From the NCBI GenBank assembly GCA_016630955.3, contig CM049987.1, positions 2,542,001 through 2,606,000 on the forward strand: 64,000 nt of DNA, read 5' to 3'. The position numbers and the translations under genes were made by a program. The stretch's first letter is position 1. Every line of letters begins with the position of its first letter. Below the pieces are notes generated by a model. It did no database searches, was not told the origin of the DNA, and worked only from the letters and a program-made list of their open reading frames with translations. Source of the DNA: Didymella arachidicola. Its lineage: Eukaryota; Ascomycota; Dothideomycetes; Pleosporales; Didymellaceae. Below, piece after piece: positions 22,496 to 32,483 of the stretch.

Positions 22496-22858
22496 TCACT
22501 TCTTCTCCTGCTTGTCCCGAGGCGAAGGCAGCACACTCCACCCCTCAAACTTCGTCTTCTGATCGCCCTCCGCCCTCCGCCCAGTCGCCGAGTACATCGC
22601 GCCGTCAGCCGGCTTCGGCGCCACAGTACCATCCAGCTTCCTCTGCGCCTCCCGTCTCTGACGCTCCTTCTTCTCCCTCTGAAAAGCTCGCTTACCCTCT
22701 GCTGCTCGAACCTCGCCTTCCAGCCGAGCAAACTCTGCGCCGGTTGCTGTGTCGCGCTCTTCAGCAAGCCGGCGCAGCTCGTCGTCGGTAAGTTCGTACT
22801 CGTGCGGGTCAGGCGCTGGAGGATCCTGGACGGCGGGTTCTTTCGATGCCTCGGCCAT
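22496..22858 (-). CDS. Small charged hypothetical protein
   Basis: A single exon of 120 aa starting MAEASKEPAV. Composition is strongly charged: DPHEYELTDDELRRLAEE, then a basic helix with EKKERQRREAQRKL. It ends GWSVLPSPRDKQEKK. There is no signal peptide or membrane segment. It looks like a small helical adaptor or nuclear protein, but the family is not recognised. It lies convergent to the PRKRIP1-like gene with 179 bp between stops. GC-rich third positions support coding. Confidence 0.65.
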   Translation of the reverse strand: MAEASKEPAVQDPPAPDPHEYELTDDELRRLAEERDTATGAEFARLEGEVRAAEGKRAFQREKKERQRREAQRKLDGTVAPKPADGAMYSATGRRAEGDQKTKFEGWSVLPSPRDKQEKK

Positions 22859-24006
22859 GGAGATGGTGTTCTTGGTGGGTTTCTTGGTTCTTGGGTGACG
22901 CTGCTATCTGTACGAAGGTGCTAATCACAGAAGAGGCCCGGTGAAGCAGTGCTTGCGAGCTATAAGAATGTGGGTTTGCTGCCGCGATTGCCTTTGCCAG
23001 AGACTCCGTGGAACAGGCACTTTGTGATTGGACGAACAATCGCTTGGCCAATTCGTAGGCGCGTAGTGATCGAGTATATGCAGATTGACAAGACTAGAGA
23101 CCGATATTGATACGCTCATCTCCAGCGGCAACAGCTGTTCCGGTTCAGGACGCGCAACTGATCCCACGACTTCGACTGCGGCAGACTCTCATCCTGTGGA
23201 TATCACGAATGCCGATCCGTATAGAGCAACGCATGATCCTCTTCCATTCGCAACAGCTATGTCTTCCCATGTCGTGCTCCAGATATCCGTCAGTGACACG
23301 CGGGATCCAGCTCAGCGCCTCACCCAGCTGAAAGTTATTCTGGTTGTACATCCCAGAGCGCCACGATAGATCCCGCTCTTGCTGGTATCGTTCGGTGTCA
23401 ATTCTGTGCAATCGAAGCGTGATTCAGAACGAGCCCGGTATCTGCTACGACAAGGACGCACCAGAGACAGTGAGTGTTTTATCCGGCCAACAGCGGACGA
23501 ACTTTGACTAAGGAATATGTTATAAGGCAACAGATGAACGCCTTCGCTGCTGCCGAAGACAGAGAAGACGAAGGGAAATGAGAAGATGAGGCTGACCAAC
23601 ATACAGCAGTTGCTACTTCAATGCTTCCTGCCCAGGCGAAGGGAACTGACAGCAGGTAGGGCGCCATGTTTCGTGGGAACAGCGTGGGCAACACTCAGGA
23701 GAATCTTCGACTCTCGAATGGGATAATTGCATGCAACACGGGGTAGCGAACAGGAACGGGACGACCTCGAGCTGGACTTCACGTTGAAAATCAACGGTAC
23801 GCACCCATGCATGAACGGAGTGGACAAAGCTTTGAGATTATGTAAAGAGGCATAGGAGACACAGTTTGACCGTTGCATAGCAGGGTCGCGGATGCGCGAA
23901 TGCTCATCGTTTAAGGTAGAAGGGGTATCATACAAATTCAGCCAAGCATGAAAGAAAGGCCAGGTAGCAATCTGCTCTAACAGCAGTACGCCGATCGCCC
24001 ACGCGA
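22859..24006. other. Intergenic region, about 1.1 kb
   Basis: Contains an inverted CCAAT box (ATTGG) near 23030, suitable as a promoter element for the minus-strand gene that starts at 22858. Several short frames occur on both strands between 23085 and 23935, none with a domain. No gene is called. Confidence 0.4.
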
Positions 24007-24371
24007 CTAGTTGAGCTTCTTGTTACCGACCTTGACAGTCTTGCCCTGATTGCGCTGGTACTGGAGGAAACCAAAGATGGCAACAGCGAGCACGCCGAGC
24101 ATGAGGATGTTGCCTGTTGTGAAGTATCAGTATTCATCATTGTATCAGGGGAAGCAAACGGAGATGTACCAAGCATGAAGCCAACAACGCCTCCAGCGAG
24201 ATCGATGAGCCCGCGGAAGAAGTTGACGAATAGATCGACAACCTCTGAGGCGAATTTGAGCGCGAAAGAAGCGGTCTTCTGCACAAGCTCGCCGGCGGTC
24301 GTGAAGAAAGACCAGACGAGCTCCAAGAGGGAGGTGAACACGTCGGAGAGGGACTTGATGATGGAAGACAT
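24007..24371 (-). CDS. Small membrane protein, unknown family
   Basis: Two exons on the minus strand: 24371-24170 and 24113-24007 (309 nt, 102 aa). The intron is 56 nt with GTACAT donor and ACAG acceptor; reading through it would give an unrelated tail. The N-terminal part is amphipathic and hydrophobic (MSSIIKSLSDVFTSLLELVW; later LFVNFFRGLIDLAGGVVGF). The second exon adds a clear transmembrane helix (ILMLGVLAVAIFGFLQY) followed by a basic tail ending VGNKKLN. The C-terminal lysine-rich end could act as an ER or Golgi retrieval-like signal, though it is not a canonical KKXX. No family is recognised. The clean splice junction supports a real gene. Confidence 0.7.
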
Positions 24372-24976
24372 GGTAGCGGTTGGTCAAAGGTAGGTGGTTG
24401 CAAGTTCGAGTAAGATGTAAAGTGAGTCAGTAGAGTGTTTCGTGCTGATGTGAGTGTCGCGTGGTGAAAGTGTTAGCGTTGTTGATGTCTGCAAACGGCG
24501 AAGGCAGGCACAACTTGAGGTGAAGAGAGATGACGCTGTAACTACGTGCGATGCAAACAGGGGTCACGAGTGGACTGAGATTCTTGTTTCGACGAGTGCT
24601 TCCTGGCGTCGATCAGGGACGTCTGCAAACGAGAAGAGGCGTTTCTGGGGGTGGCTGGTTGGCTGTAAGGATGAAGGCTGCAGTGTGCTGATTGGTGAGA
24701 TGACGTGGCACGCGGGAATGGTTCAGCACGACACAGATCTCGAACGAAACTCATTGTATTGACCAATCCTGTCCAGTCTGGGTTTTGAGAATGATATGGG
24801 TGCTGATGGTGGAAAATGCGATATCCATGTATGTGGATGAGGTGTCGTGTGAGATGGCGTTGGAGGTTTCATCTTTCATGCTGGCTTAGTCATGGTGTGG
24901 CTTGGCTGCTGTGGCTGGAACCCGACCAGCCTACGTCATCTCATCATCACACATTCCACGGCAACAGCGATCAACC
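24372..24976. promoter_or_regulatory. Divergent spacer, small membrane gene / GH16 gene
   Basis: About 600 bp between divergent starts. Two CCAAT-type elements are present (GATTGGTGAG near 24690 and GACCAATCC near 24765). No TATA box is clear. Confidence 0.4.
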
Positions 24977-26200
24977 ATGTCTTCTTTCGACAAGCTTCTT
25001 GCAAAGGGCAAAGCCAAGGTGAAGGAGCTTCAAGCTCAACATCTGGGAGGGCAGTCGCAGCACCAGCAAGCCTATCCAGGCCAACAATCACAACAAGGCT
25101 ATCCGCAGCAGCCGCAGCAGGGCTATAACCAGCAAGCACAGTACTCGCAGTCGCAGTACTCAGGTGCCCACTATCCGCCACAAGGGCAGTACGGACAGAC
25201 TCAGCAGCAATGGCAGCAGCCTCAACAGCAGCAATGGGGTGCTTCACAGAACCAGAATCAATGGCAGCAACCTCAGCAACACCAGAACTGGGGTCCACCA
25301 TCACCTCAGCAGCAGGGCTTCGCACCACCAATTCCGCAGAATAAGCCGCATTCACCGGTACCGCCGCCAATACCGCAAAATAGACCTACCTCTGCCCAGC
25401 CACCACCACCGCAGAATATCCCACCGCCTTATAGCGAGAGGGTCTACTGGAAGCCATCGTTCGATACGGCGACGCCCGTATCGCAGAACTTCCGTCACGA
25501 ACTCGGTGACCATGGATGGGGCAATGACGAGAAGCAGAACTATACCGACTCGCCTGCAAACTCTTTCCACCACGACAACCGTCTTGTCGTGCGCGGGCTT
25601 GTACAAAACGGGACTTACACTTCTGCGCGATTGACGTCTCATCAGACATTGTCCAGGCCACGCGGCTACATCGAAGCCACCACACTGCCACCCAGCGCAC
25701 CTGGCATCTGGCCTGCATACTGGATGTTGCCCTGTGAGCCCTTCAATTGGCCTGGCGACGGCGAGGTCGACATCATGGAGAACTGGAATGACGAGAAGAC
25801 AAACCACTCATGTCTGCACTGGGGACACTACAGCGGCGAAGATGCGCAGAAGCATAGGGTTGTGCAGACGCCACTGCCAGATCTTACCACAAGACCGCAT
25901 ACGTACGGCTTCGCGTGGCTCGAGGAGGAGGGCATACCAGAGTGGCGCGGTCGATTGATCTGGTACATTGACGGCAGGCCAGTCATGAGAGGTAATATCC
26001 CAGCTGGATCAAGGCGTATGGAGGACTACCGTATTCTGATCAACATCGCCATGGGCGGAACCTGCAACAAGGGCAAGCTGCCCGACGACGGGTACTACGA
26101 CCTTGTTGTCAGCGATCTAAAGATGTGTGAGGAGCCAGTGGGCGGGTGGCATGCTTTCGAGCAGGCGTGGAACGCTACACCTGAGGGTAAAGTCATGTAA
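24977..26200 (+). CDS. GH16-family glucanase-like protein with Gln/Pro-rich N-terminus
   Basis: A single exon of 407 aa starting MSSFDKLLAKGKAKVKEL. No signal peptide is present. Residues 20-150 are Gln-, Tyr- and Pro-rich with QQGYPQQPQQGY-like units and PPPIPQN repeats. From about residue 155 a GH16 jelly-roll domain follows, with the active-site motif GEVDIMEN (Glu263, Asp265, Glu268), preceded by GIWPAYWMLP and followed by GFAWLEEEG and LIWYIDGRPV. GH16 enzymes cleave or transfer beta-1,3/1,4-glucans and are usually secreted. The catalytic residues are intact, so activity is plausible. The lack of a secretion signal, together with the prion-like Q-rich tail, is odd and suggests cytosolic or unconventional export. 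In-frame codons exist upstream of 24977 but without a better start. Confidence 0.85.
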   Translation: MSSFDKLLAKGKAKVKELQAQHLGGQSQHQQAYPGQQSQQGYPQQPQQGYNQQAQYSQSQYSGAHYPPQGQYGQTQQQWQQPQQQQWGASQNQNQWQQPQQHQNWGPPSPQQQGFAPPIPQNKPHSPVPPPIPQNRPTSAQPPPPQNIPPPYSERVYWKPSFDTATPVSQNFRHELGDHGWGNDEKQNYTDSPANSFHHDNRLVVRGLVQNGTYTSARLTSHQTLSRPRGYIEATTLPPSAPGIWPAYWMLPCEPFNWPGDGEVDIMENWNDEKTNHSCLHWGHYSGEDAQKHRVVQTPLPDLTTRPHTYGFAWLEEEGIPEWRGRLIWYIDGRPVMRGNIPAGSRRMEDYRILINIAMGGTCNKGKLPDDGYYDLVVSDLKMCEEPVGGWHAFEQAWNATPEGKVM

Positions 26201-27591
26201 ACCTTGACCTTTTCAAGCATTTCCGGTACGTCACTATCAATCAATGCTGATCTGCGATCGATCATGAGTCTCGAGAAATTCCGAATCAAGACTGCCTTCG
26301 AGCGGGACCCAATTTGCTTAATGAGCATGAGCAGCGCCTCGTGAATCTTATACCCCGCTTTAGGCGTCAATCTAATGAAGTTGCCAAGAACACTCTGCAA
26401 CGGGGCCGTCAACTCCGAGAAGAACAAGTATCGTTATACATCACCTTTGCCAGACAGTTGCACCCAACAGTTCATCTCTACCACAGATCCGACTTCTCGA
26501 AATGTACGAGCAGAGGTCTCCTGACTAGTCACCCCACGTATCCATCCATTGTACCTTGAACGAAGACACGCCAGCTGACCAAGCAATGTCCTACCCGTGG
26601 AGGGACAAGTGACCAAGAATATACATATACGTCGAGCATGCCTACAGCTCGTGGTGTAACGCCACCGAAGGAGAGCTCTTAGTCTGTGATGGCCATATGA
26701 TGGTACGAATCAATCGTATAGACATCTTGCACCAACTCGAGCATCTGGAGATCTCTGGAGCAATGCTATTTGCTACCCAAGACGGGATGGAAGAGAAGAC
26801 TATTTAGTTTGTTTGAATGGGTGATACCTCCAAACAAGCTGTGGATATTTTGACCTGCATTGACGTGCACGATGCCAACAGCACATTTGCTGCAGCAATG
26901 CTACGCAAGTTCGAAGACTTTTTCGCAGTCAGAATCATTGCTGGACAGCTCAAAAGTCAAGATCTCGTGATGCATATCACCAGTTTGTGCTAGTCTTTCC
27001 AGTCTGGATCTTCACATCAGGTGCCAGGTCATGGTTAGAAATGGCGTGTTTTTAGCAGCGCTCTCATGTTCGATGGTCATCGGCGTCTTGCATGGTATTC
27101 ACGTTGGCTGCTCGACTCGAAGGTGGTTTCCTGCTAGACTAACCACGGAAGAGCGAGACGAGAAGATATTTCGCTAGCGTAGCATCCGTTTCTGTTTCCT
27201 GGACTATATCGTGGTCATCTTGTGTGCATACCTGGGACATGACTAGGTAGGTTATCAACTTGTTTCGCGCTTCGAAGTAAACCCTAGGACCTATAAGGAC
27301 ATCCCGTATAATGATACCGAGGAGCTATGCTGGGGCAAGAGTCTCGATGTGGAGCTCTTTGTCTGCGATTTTACGCCAGGGATGTCGACCTGGTCGTAAC
27401 AAGACGCGTAGCAAGTCTCTCTTGCGGTGCCCAGTGGAGTCGTGTGCTCCATCCTGGCGTGCTGCGTGTTTGAAGAGACGTATGATATCACGACCTTGAA
27501 GAGCATACCGTTTTTTGTTAGCTTTCCTTGGCTTGGAGATCCTCGCGAACGTTGTAGGAGGTCGCAATGTTCGGTCACTGGACCTGGAAGA
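26201..27591. other. Gene-free region
   Basis: About 1.4 kb with no convincing gene on either strand. The right end (27290-27590) may contain the decayed N-terminal part of the aminotransferase pseudogene, but nothing family-like could be read there. Confidence 0.45.
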
Positions 27592-28464
27592 GACCGCCGC
27601 AGCAAAGCCAAAGGCACACGACCATCTGGCTCAGAAGGCCGTGAAATCCTTGACTTCACATCCGGCCAGATGAGCTCGCTGCTCGGCCACTCGCATCTAG
27701 AAGTCGTTGAAGTGGTCCGCGATTATGTCGCAAGCTCGATCATCTCCTTAGCGACATGATCACCCAGCCCGTCGTCGATCTCGCTGAACGATGCGCAATA
27801 TGCTCTTCATTATGGACGAGGCACAGACTGGTATCGGCCCCACAGGGGCGGATGTTTGCGTAATGTTTGCGTTTGAGCGCGACGGCATTGTGTCTGACAT
27901 CCTCTGCCTGAGCAAAACGTTGTGATGCAGGCTTCCGCTTACCTGTGTCAGTACAACTGCTGAAGCTGAAAAGGGTTGCAGAGAGGCGAAGTTCTTGTGG
28001 CTCACCACGCATCTCAACGATCCCTTGACTGCCGCTGTGGGAACTAACGTGCTTGAGATCGTCGAGCGCGACAACATCTACCAAAAAGCAAGAGAGGAAA
28101 GTACACAGCTGCGCTCAGGTTTGGACAAATTGAAGGAGAAATACTGGTGCATTGGGGATGTCAGGAGTCGTGGCATTTTCAAGAAGTTGAGATCATCTCA
28201 GATGCTGGGACCAAGTCACCAGGTCTTGAATTTGGTCATACAGTGGCGAACAGGGCTATGAGCTGTGGTCTCAGTTGTAACGTAGTCAACCTTCCGGGTA
28301 TTGGGGGGGGGGGGGGGGGGTTCCGGGCCGCACCTCCTGTGACTGTGTCGACAGATGAGATCGAGGAAGGATTGCGCATACTCGATGGGGCGTTCGAATA
28401 TGTTCTGCAAAGCAATGGGCCGAAACCTGAGACTAAGGGACTAGTAGTACCAGCTGTAGGCTGA
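27592..28464 (+). pseudogene. Class III aminotransferase (dialkylglycine-decarboxylase-like) pseudogene
   Basis: Fragments of a PLP-dependent class III aminotransferase are in order but in different frames. They are: SEGREILDFTSGQMSSLLGH (27627 on); MITQPVVDLAER (about 27757) after a one-base shift; then, after loss of roughly 150 codons of the PLP domain, LFIMDEAQTGIGPTG (about 27803). The PLP-lysine motif ILCLSKTL follows, with its Lys codon at 27914-27916 and an in-frame TGA at 27923-27925 where the family has Gly. Homology resumes through LTTHLNDPLTAAVG. The C-terminal part (LEFGHTVANRAM, NVVNLPGIGG, FRAAPPVTVS) is again in another frame and holds an 18-G run. Several frameshifts, a large deletion and a stop make this a dead copy. 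Confidence 0.9.
28303..28320. repeat. Poly-G homopolymer (18 G)
   Basis: Eighteen consecutive G residues inside the aminotransferase pseudogene. They replace the coding sequence just after NLPGIGG and keep the frame open as poly-Gly. Either slippage expansion after the gene died or a sequencing artefact. Confidence 0.9.
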
Positions 28465-28867
28465 AAGTATCGCTCTACGTATTTCACAATTGAGTCTTTC
28501 TATACTTCCACGACTTGCTGTAGCATGCCGGGGGTTATTTCGTTATAGCGCCAAATCAGCTGCGGCTTTACTCCAGATACGCGTCTTCTCCGAGCGCGCC
28601 ATTCTCTGTCAGCGCGTCTTGTAATCGACCGTCACCTTCTCGTAGATACCAATATGTTATCACGGATGCTCTGGGTGCTTGGAGAATCGTGATTGGAATA
28701 CGTATGCGAGTGATGGTGTCGGGTCTCGGAAAGGCAAGGAGACTCCAGTTTCCGCGTTATCGCGGCCCACAATCACGTCATTACTTGATTGGTCAGCGTT
28801 AGCTCCAAATAACACCTCTTCCGCTGTCGCGGTCGATAACCATTGACATAATCATCAGCAGGAGACG
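28465..28867. promoter_or_regulatory. Intergenic region and promoter of the carrier gene
   Basis: About 400 bp. An inverted CCAAT box (ATTGG, 28788-28792) lies 76 bp upstream of the carrier ATG. Nothing else is recognised. Confidence 0.45.
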
Positions 28868-30078
28868 ATGGCTACACATCGCGACATAGAACATGGCTCT
28901 TCGCCTGGTGAACGTGAGCCTCTGCTCAGACCACAGCAGAGCGAAGGGAACGCAACTGCACCACTGCAGGACAATTCGGCGCCAGAACCCCAATCGGAAG
29001 CCTCCAAGCGGAGAGAGTACGGCTGGAGAGGTTTCTGGATCGTCGTTGCAATTCTCATTGTCGCGGTCTTTGTAAAGGGTTGGATCGAGTCTGACGATGT
29101 CGATGTGAGTATCACTGCCAAGACCATGTGTCCTCAAGGCCGTTCTAATGCGTTGTCGCAGTTTGACCTCAAGGGAGCTTTGAAGCGTGCTCTGGGTGGA
29201 GGCCTGAGTGGTGCGGCAGCAATGGTATTGCAAGTCTTGTTGTTGATGCCCATTCGCACCATCATGAACTACCAGTACCGTCATGGTACATCATTGACTA
29301 CTGCAACAAAGACTCTCTATCAGGACGGCGGATATGGCAGGTACTATGCAGGTATGGGGGCAGCACTGTTTCAAGGTACGATTATTCATCTTTTGAGACT
29401 AAATCATTCCGGGCTTATCATCGTTCAGGTCCCATCGCACGCTTTGGTGACACAGCTGCCAACGCTGGTATTCTGGCTTTGCTGCAGTCGAACGGCTATC
29501 TGGCTGGCTTACCGTCGCCCATCAAGACTATATTTGCTTCCTTATGCGCCGCTGCATTCAGGATGATTCTTACTCCGATTGATACTTTGAAGACGACTCT
29601 GCAGGCGGAAGGATCCCGTGGAACAGCCCTGCTCCGTCAACGCATCAAGACCGATGGCATTGGTAGCCTCTGGTGGGGTTCTTTTGCGACAGCTGCTGCC
29701 ACCTTTGTCGGACATTATCCTTGGTTTGCTACGTACAATTTTCTCTCCGAGAACATCACGGAGCCACCAAGGAGCAACATCGTCCCCTGGCTTCTGAGAG
29801 CAGCGTTCATCGGCTTCTGTGCTTCCGTCGTGTCAGACACGATCTCGAACTCGTTACGGGTAGTGAAGACGTATCGACAGGTTCACGAAGCTCAAGTATC
29901 TTACACTGAAGCTGCGAGGCGCATTATCCGTCAGGACGGTCGTCGAGGTTTATTCGGGCGCGGATTAAAGACAAGGATCATCGCCAATGGCTTGCAGGGT
30001 ATTATTTTCTCCATTCTATGGAAGCTGTTCCTAAAGATATGGGAGGACAAGACGGGTGACAGCAAGAACGTACACTAA
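28868..30078 (+). CDS. Mitochondrial-carrier-family-like protein with N-terminal membrane anchor
   Basis: Three exons: 28868-29104, 29162-29375 and 29429-30078 (1101 nt, 366 aa). Both introns are GT-AG. The core (about residues 80-355) has the mitochondrial carrier fold. The second repeat carries the signature PIDTLK, while the first repeat has PIRTIM, a degenerate version lacking the acidic residue. Other repeat features are YQDGGYGRYYAGMGAAL, FRMILTPIDTLKTTLQ, GIGSLWWGSF and RIIRQDGRRGLFGRGLKTR. Unlike ordinary carriers there is an N-terminal cytosolic extension with EREPLLRP and then a hydrophobic helix (GFWIVVAILIVAVFVKGWI). The acidic dileucine motif resembles vacuole/endosome sorting signals, so location outside mitochondria is possible. 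Substrate unknown. Confidence 0.82.
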
Positions 30079-30646
30079 GGCATTTTGGCTTGTTTTCGAT
30101 TGTATAGCAATACCTTACAGGGCATAGATGGCGTCCGGGGAGACAGATACCGGTACCGCACGGGTGAACATTATACGGCACTTGAATTGCAAAGCTATTC
30201 AAGCAGGCCCTATCCCGTTCAAGTCTCCAATCTCAAGCTGCGACAGAATCTGCGTCTCCAGAGTCCATCATATGGTATGCGCGCAACGCTATCGGCTTGG
30301 TCAGACCCCCGCACTTCGAACGCCATTGCCAAGCCAATATGTGGAGATCTCGCCGGTGTCGGAATTGACTGTCGCGGTTAGGCTCAGCTCTGGCGCCTTG
30401 GTCGTCGTTCGAGCTTCCTCTTATGATACTGATTTGCAAGCACCCAAGTCGTGCATCCAGTTATGTAATCGGCGGAAGATCAGTTGGCCATGACAGAATC
30501 ACACATTCTCAGATAGCGGCAGTGAATAACCGATATATCGGCAAGTGGGATGGTGTTGCGCAGGGAGTATAAAAGCAATGGACGGCTGATACCGTCCAGC
30601 TCGGCTGGCACCACAGTCACGATCAAGTGATCCACCTTCAATAGTC
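30079..30646. promoter_or_regulatory. Intergenic region; peptidase promoter
   Basis: 568 bp between the carrier stop and the M28 gene. A good TATA box lies near the right end. Short open frames here have no domain. Confidence 0.45.
30568..30575 (+). promoter_or_regulatory. TATA box (TATAAAAG) of the M28 peptidase gene
   Basis: TATAAAAG lies about 75 bp upstream of the ATG at 30647, a typical distance for an inducible fungal secreted-enzyme gene. It matches the metazoan and fungal TATA consensus exactly. Confidence 0.6.
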
Positions 30647-32151
30647 ATGTGGTCGAAATTGTATACTGTATCATTACTTGCAAGCACTCTAATCCCCTCG
30701 ATTACTGCAACTCCCTTGCAGGCCAACACATCACCAAACGTGTTCCCAAATACCGACCAATGGCCTATCGCGACTGTTGGCAGGGCACTACAGCAACAGC
30801 TCCCTGATACCGATCTGCAAGCTATTCTAGGTCAGATCTCGCGAGCAAACATCGAAGCAACCGTCCGAAAGCTCGCTTCTTTTGGCACCAGACATACTCT
30901 TTCTAACCAGACTGACCCCAAACGCGGCATTGGTGCCGCCCGAACCTGGCTTACAGAGCAATTCAAAGCTGCAGCTGCAGTCAGCAATGGCTCGATGAGC
31001 GTGTCGTGAAATAGCTTCATCAAGTATCCTGGCAACAACGAGCGCATCATCTTTCCTGTTAATATCACGACGGTGGTTGCAACTTTGACAGGGAGTGAAG
31101 ACCCGGAGCGACTCTATGTCGTTGGTGGGCACTACGACTCAAGGAACAGTGATCCCGTAGACTATGAGGGTGATGCACCTGGAGCCGTTGATGAGTAAGT
31201 ATCGAGTCGCTGCATTGTGGGTTTGATCTGACTTGTTGTAGCGCATCTGGCGTGGCTGTGTCTCTGGAGCTTGCTCGTATATTTGCGACTTACAAGCCAA
31301 AAGCCTCGATCGCCTTCACTGCTTTTGCAGGAGAGGAGCAGGGGCTTCTCGGTGCAGAGAACCTCGCTCAGACCTACAAGAACAGCTCGACCAACGTCGC
31401 GGCGATGATTAATCTTGATATGGTCGGTAACTCGAAAGCTCAAGATGGAACAACCGACCCGTACAACATTCGTCTATTCTGTCAAGGCACGCCTTCGACC
31501 GAGAACTCTACAACAACGACCTCTATGCTTAGCATTGGCGGAGAGAATGACAGCCCCTCCCGCAACTTGGGACGCCACATCTACGAAGTCGCTTCAAATG
31601 TATTCACTGAAATGACTGTACGCCTTATCTACCGTCTAGATCGCTACAGTCGTGGTGGTGATCATCGTCCTTTCCTAGAGGCTGGATTCAACGGCGTGCG
31701 CTTTGTACAAGCCAACGAGGATTACACACAACAACACCAGGACGTTCGAATCCAGAACGGAAAGCGGTATGGTGATCTCGTCGAATTCCTGGACTTCGAG
31801 TACAACACTCGTGCAGCCAAGGTCGTTGCGAGTACCATGTGGAGTCTTGCGAATGCGCCGGGCGAGCCAACGAATGTCGGCATCAATGTCACGGCAAGCG
31901 ACAACTACAGTCAGTTCCGCTGGACAACTCCCAAAGGCTTGAAGCCGGAAGGCTATGAGATCGTGTACAGAGAGACTATCAAACCGCACTGGACAGCTGT
32001 GATCGAGGTTGGCGATGTAAGCTGCTACAATCTGACAAACGCAACCATTCACAAGGACAACGTCGTCTTTGGTCTCAGGAGCGTGGGGAAAGGCGGTTAT
32101 AGGAGCCCGGCTGTGCTGCCATTTCCATTTGGGTGCTCAAGGAACTGTTGA
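30647..32151 (+). pseudogene. Secreted M28 aminopeptidase with one in-frame stop
   Basis: Exons 30647-31194 and 31242-32151 (1458 nt, 485 codons before the final stop). A signal peptide is clear (MWSKLYTVSLLASTLIP). An M28 zinc peptidase domain follows: LYVVGGHYDSRNSDP (His and Asp ligands), the conserved Asp at the exon junction (GAVDD/ASGVAVSLE), FAGEEQGLLGAE (catalytic and metal Glu), and GGDHRPFLEAGF (His ligand). The C-terminus (about residues 385-480) looks like an FN3 module. All zinc and catalytic residues are intact. One codon, TGA at 31007-31009, interrupts the frame (SMSVS*NSFIKYPGN) where the family has Trp (TGG). The frame downstream is otherwise perfect. It is either a very recent pseudogene, a read-through codon, or a base error. 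Expected role: secreted aminopeptidase for external peptides. Confidence 0.85.
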
Positions 32152-32483
32152 TACTCATGAAACCATGTAGAAGTGTGTACACACATTTTGGAGACGAACC
32201 CTCAAATACTTACACAGTGTTTATTAAGACCTACAGTTACGGGCGGCTTTTTAAGTGGTGTGCTGACTCAGCTTGCTTCGAGAATCTGTTGCCCCGCGCT
32301 TCGTTTGCCCTATGTACGTTCATTAGACAAACGTTGAACCCCCCCTACACCTCGCTGTGTATCAGATCTTGCCAGATTTGATACGATATACTTCCGCCGA
32401 GATCGCTGGTTTTCTGCTGAGTGGCAACAAGGAGTGGCTGTAACATTGCCACTGCGGCCGTACTTGCAGAAGAAGACTTACGG
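32152..32483. other. Intergenic spacer
   Basis: 332 bp between the peptidase stop and the HET gene ATG. No motif recognised beyond short T-rich stretches. Confidence 0.4.
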
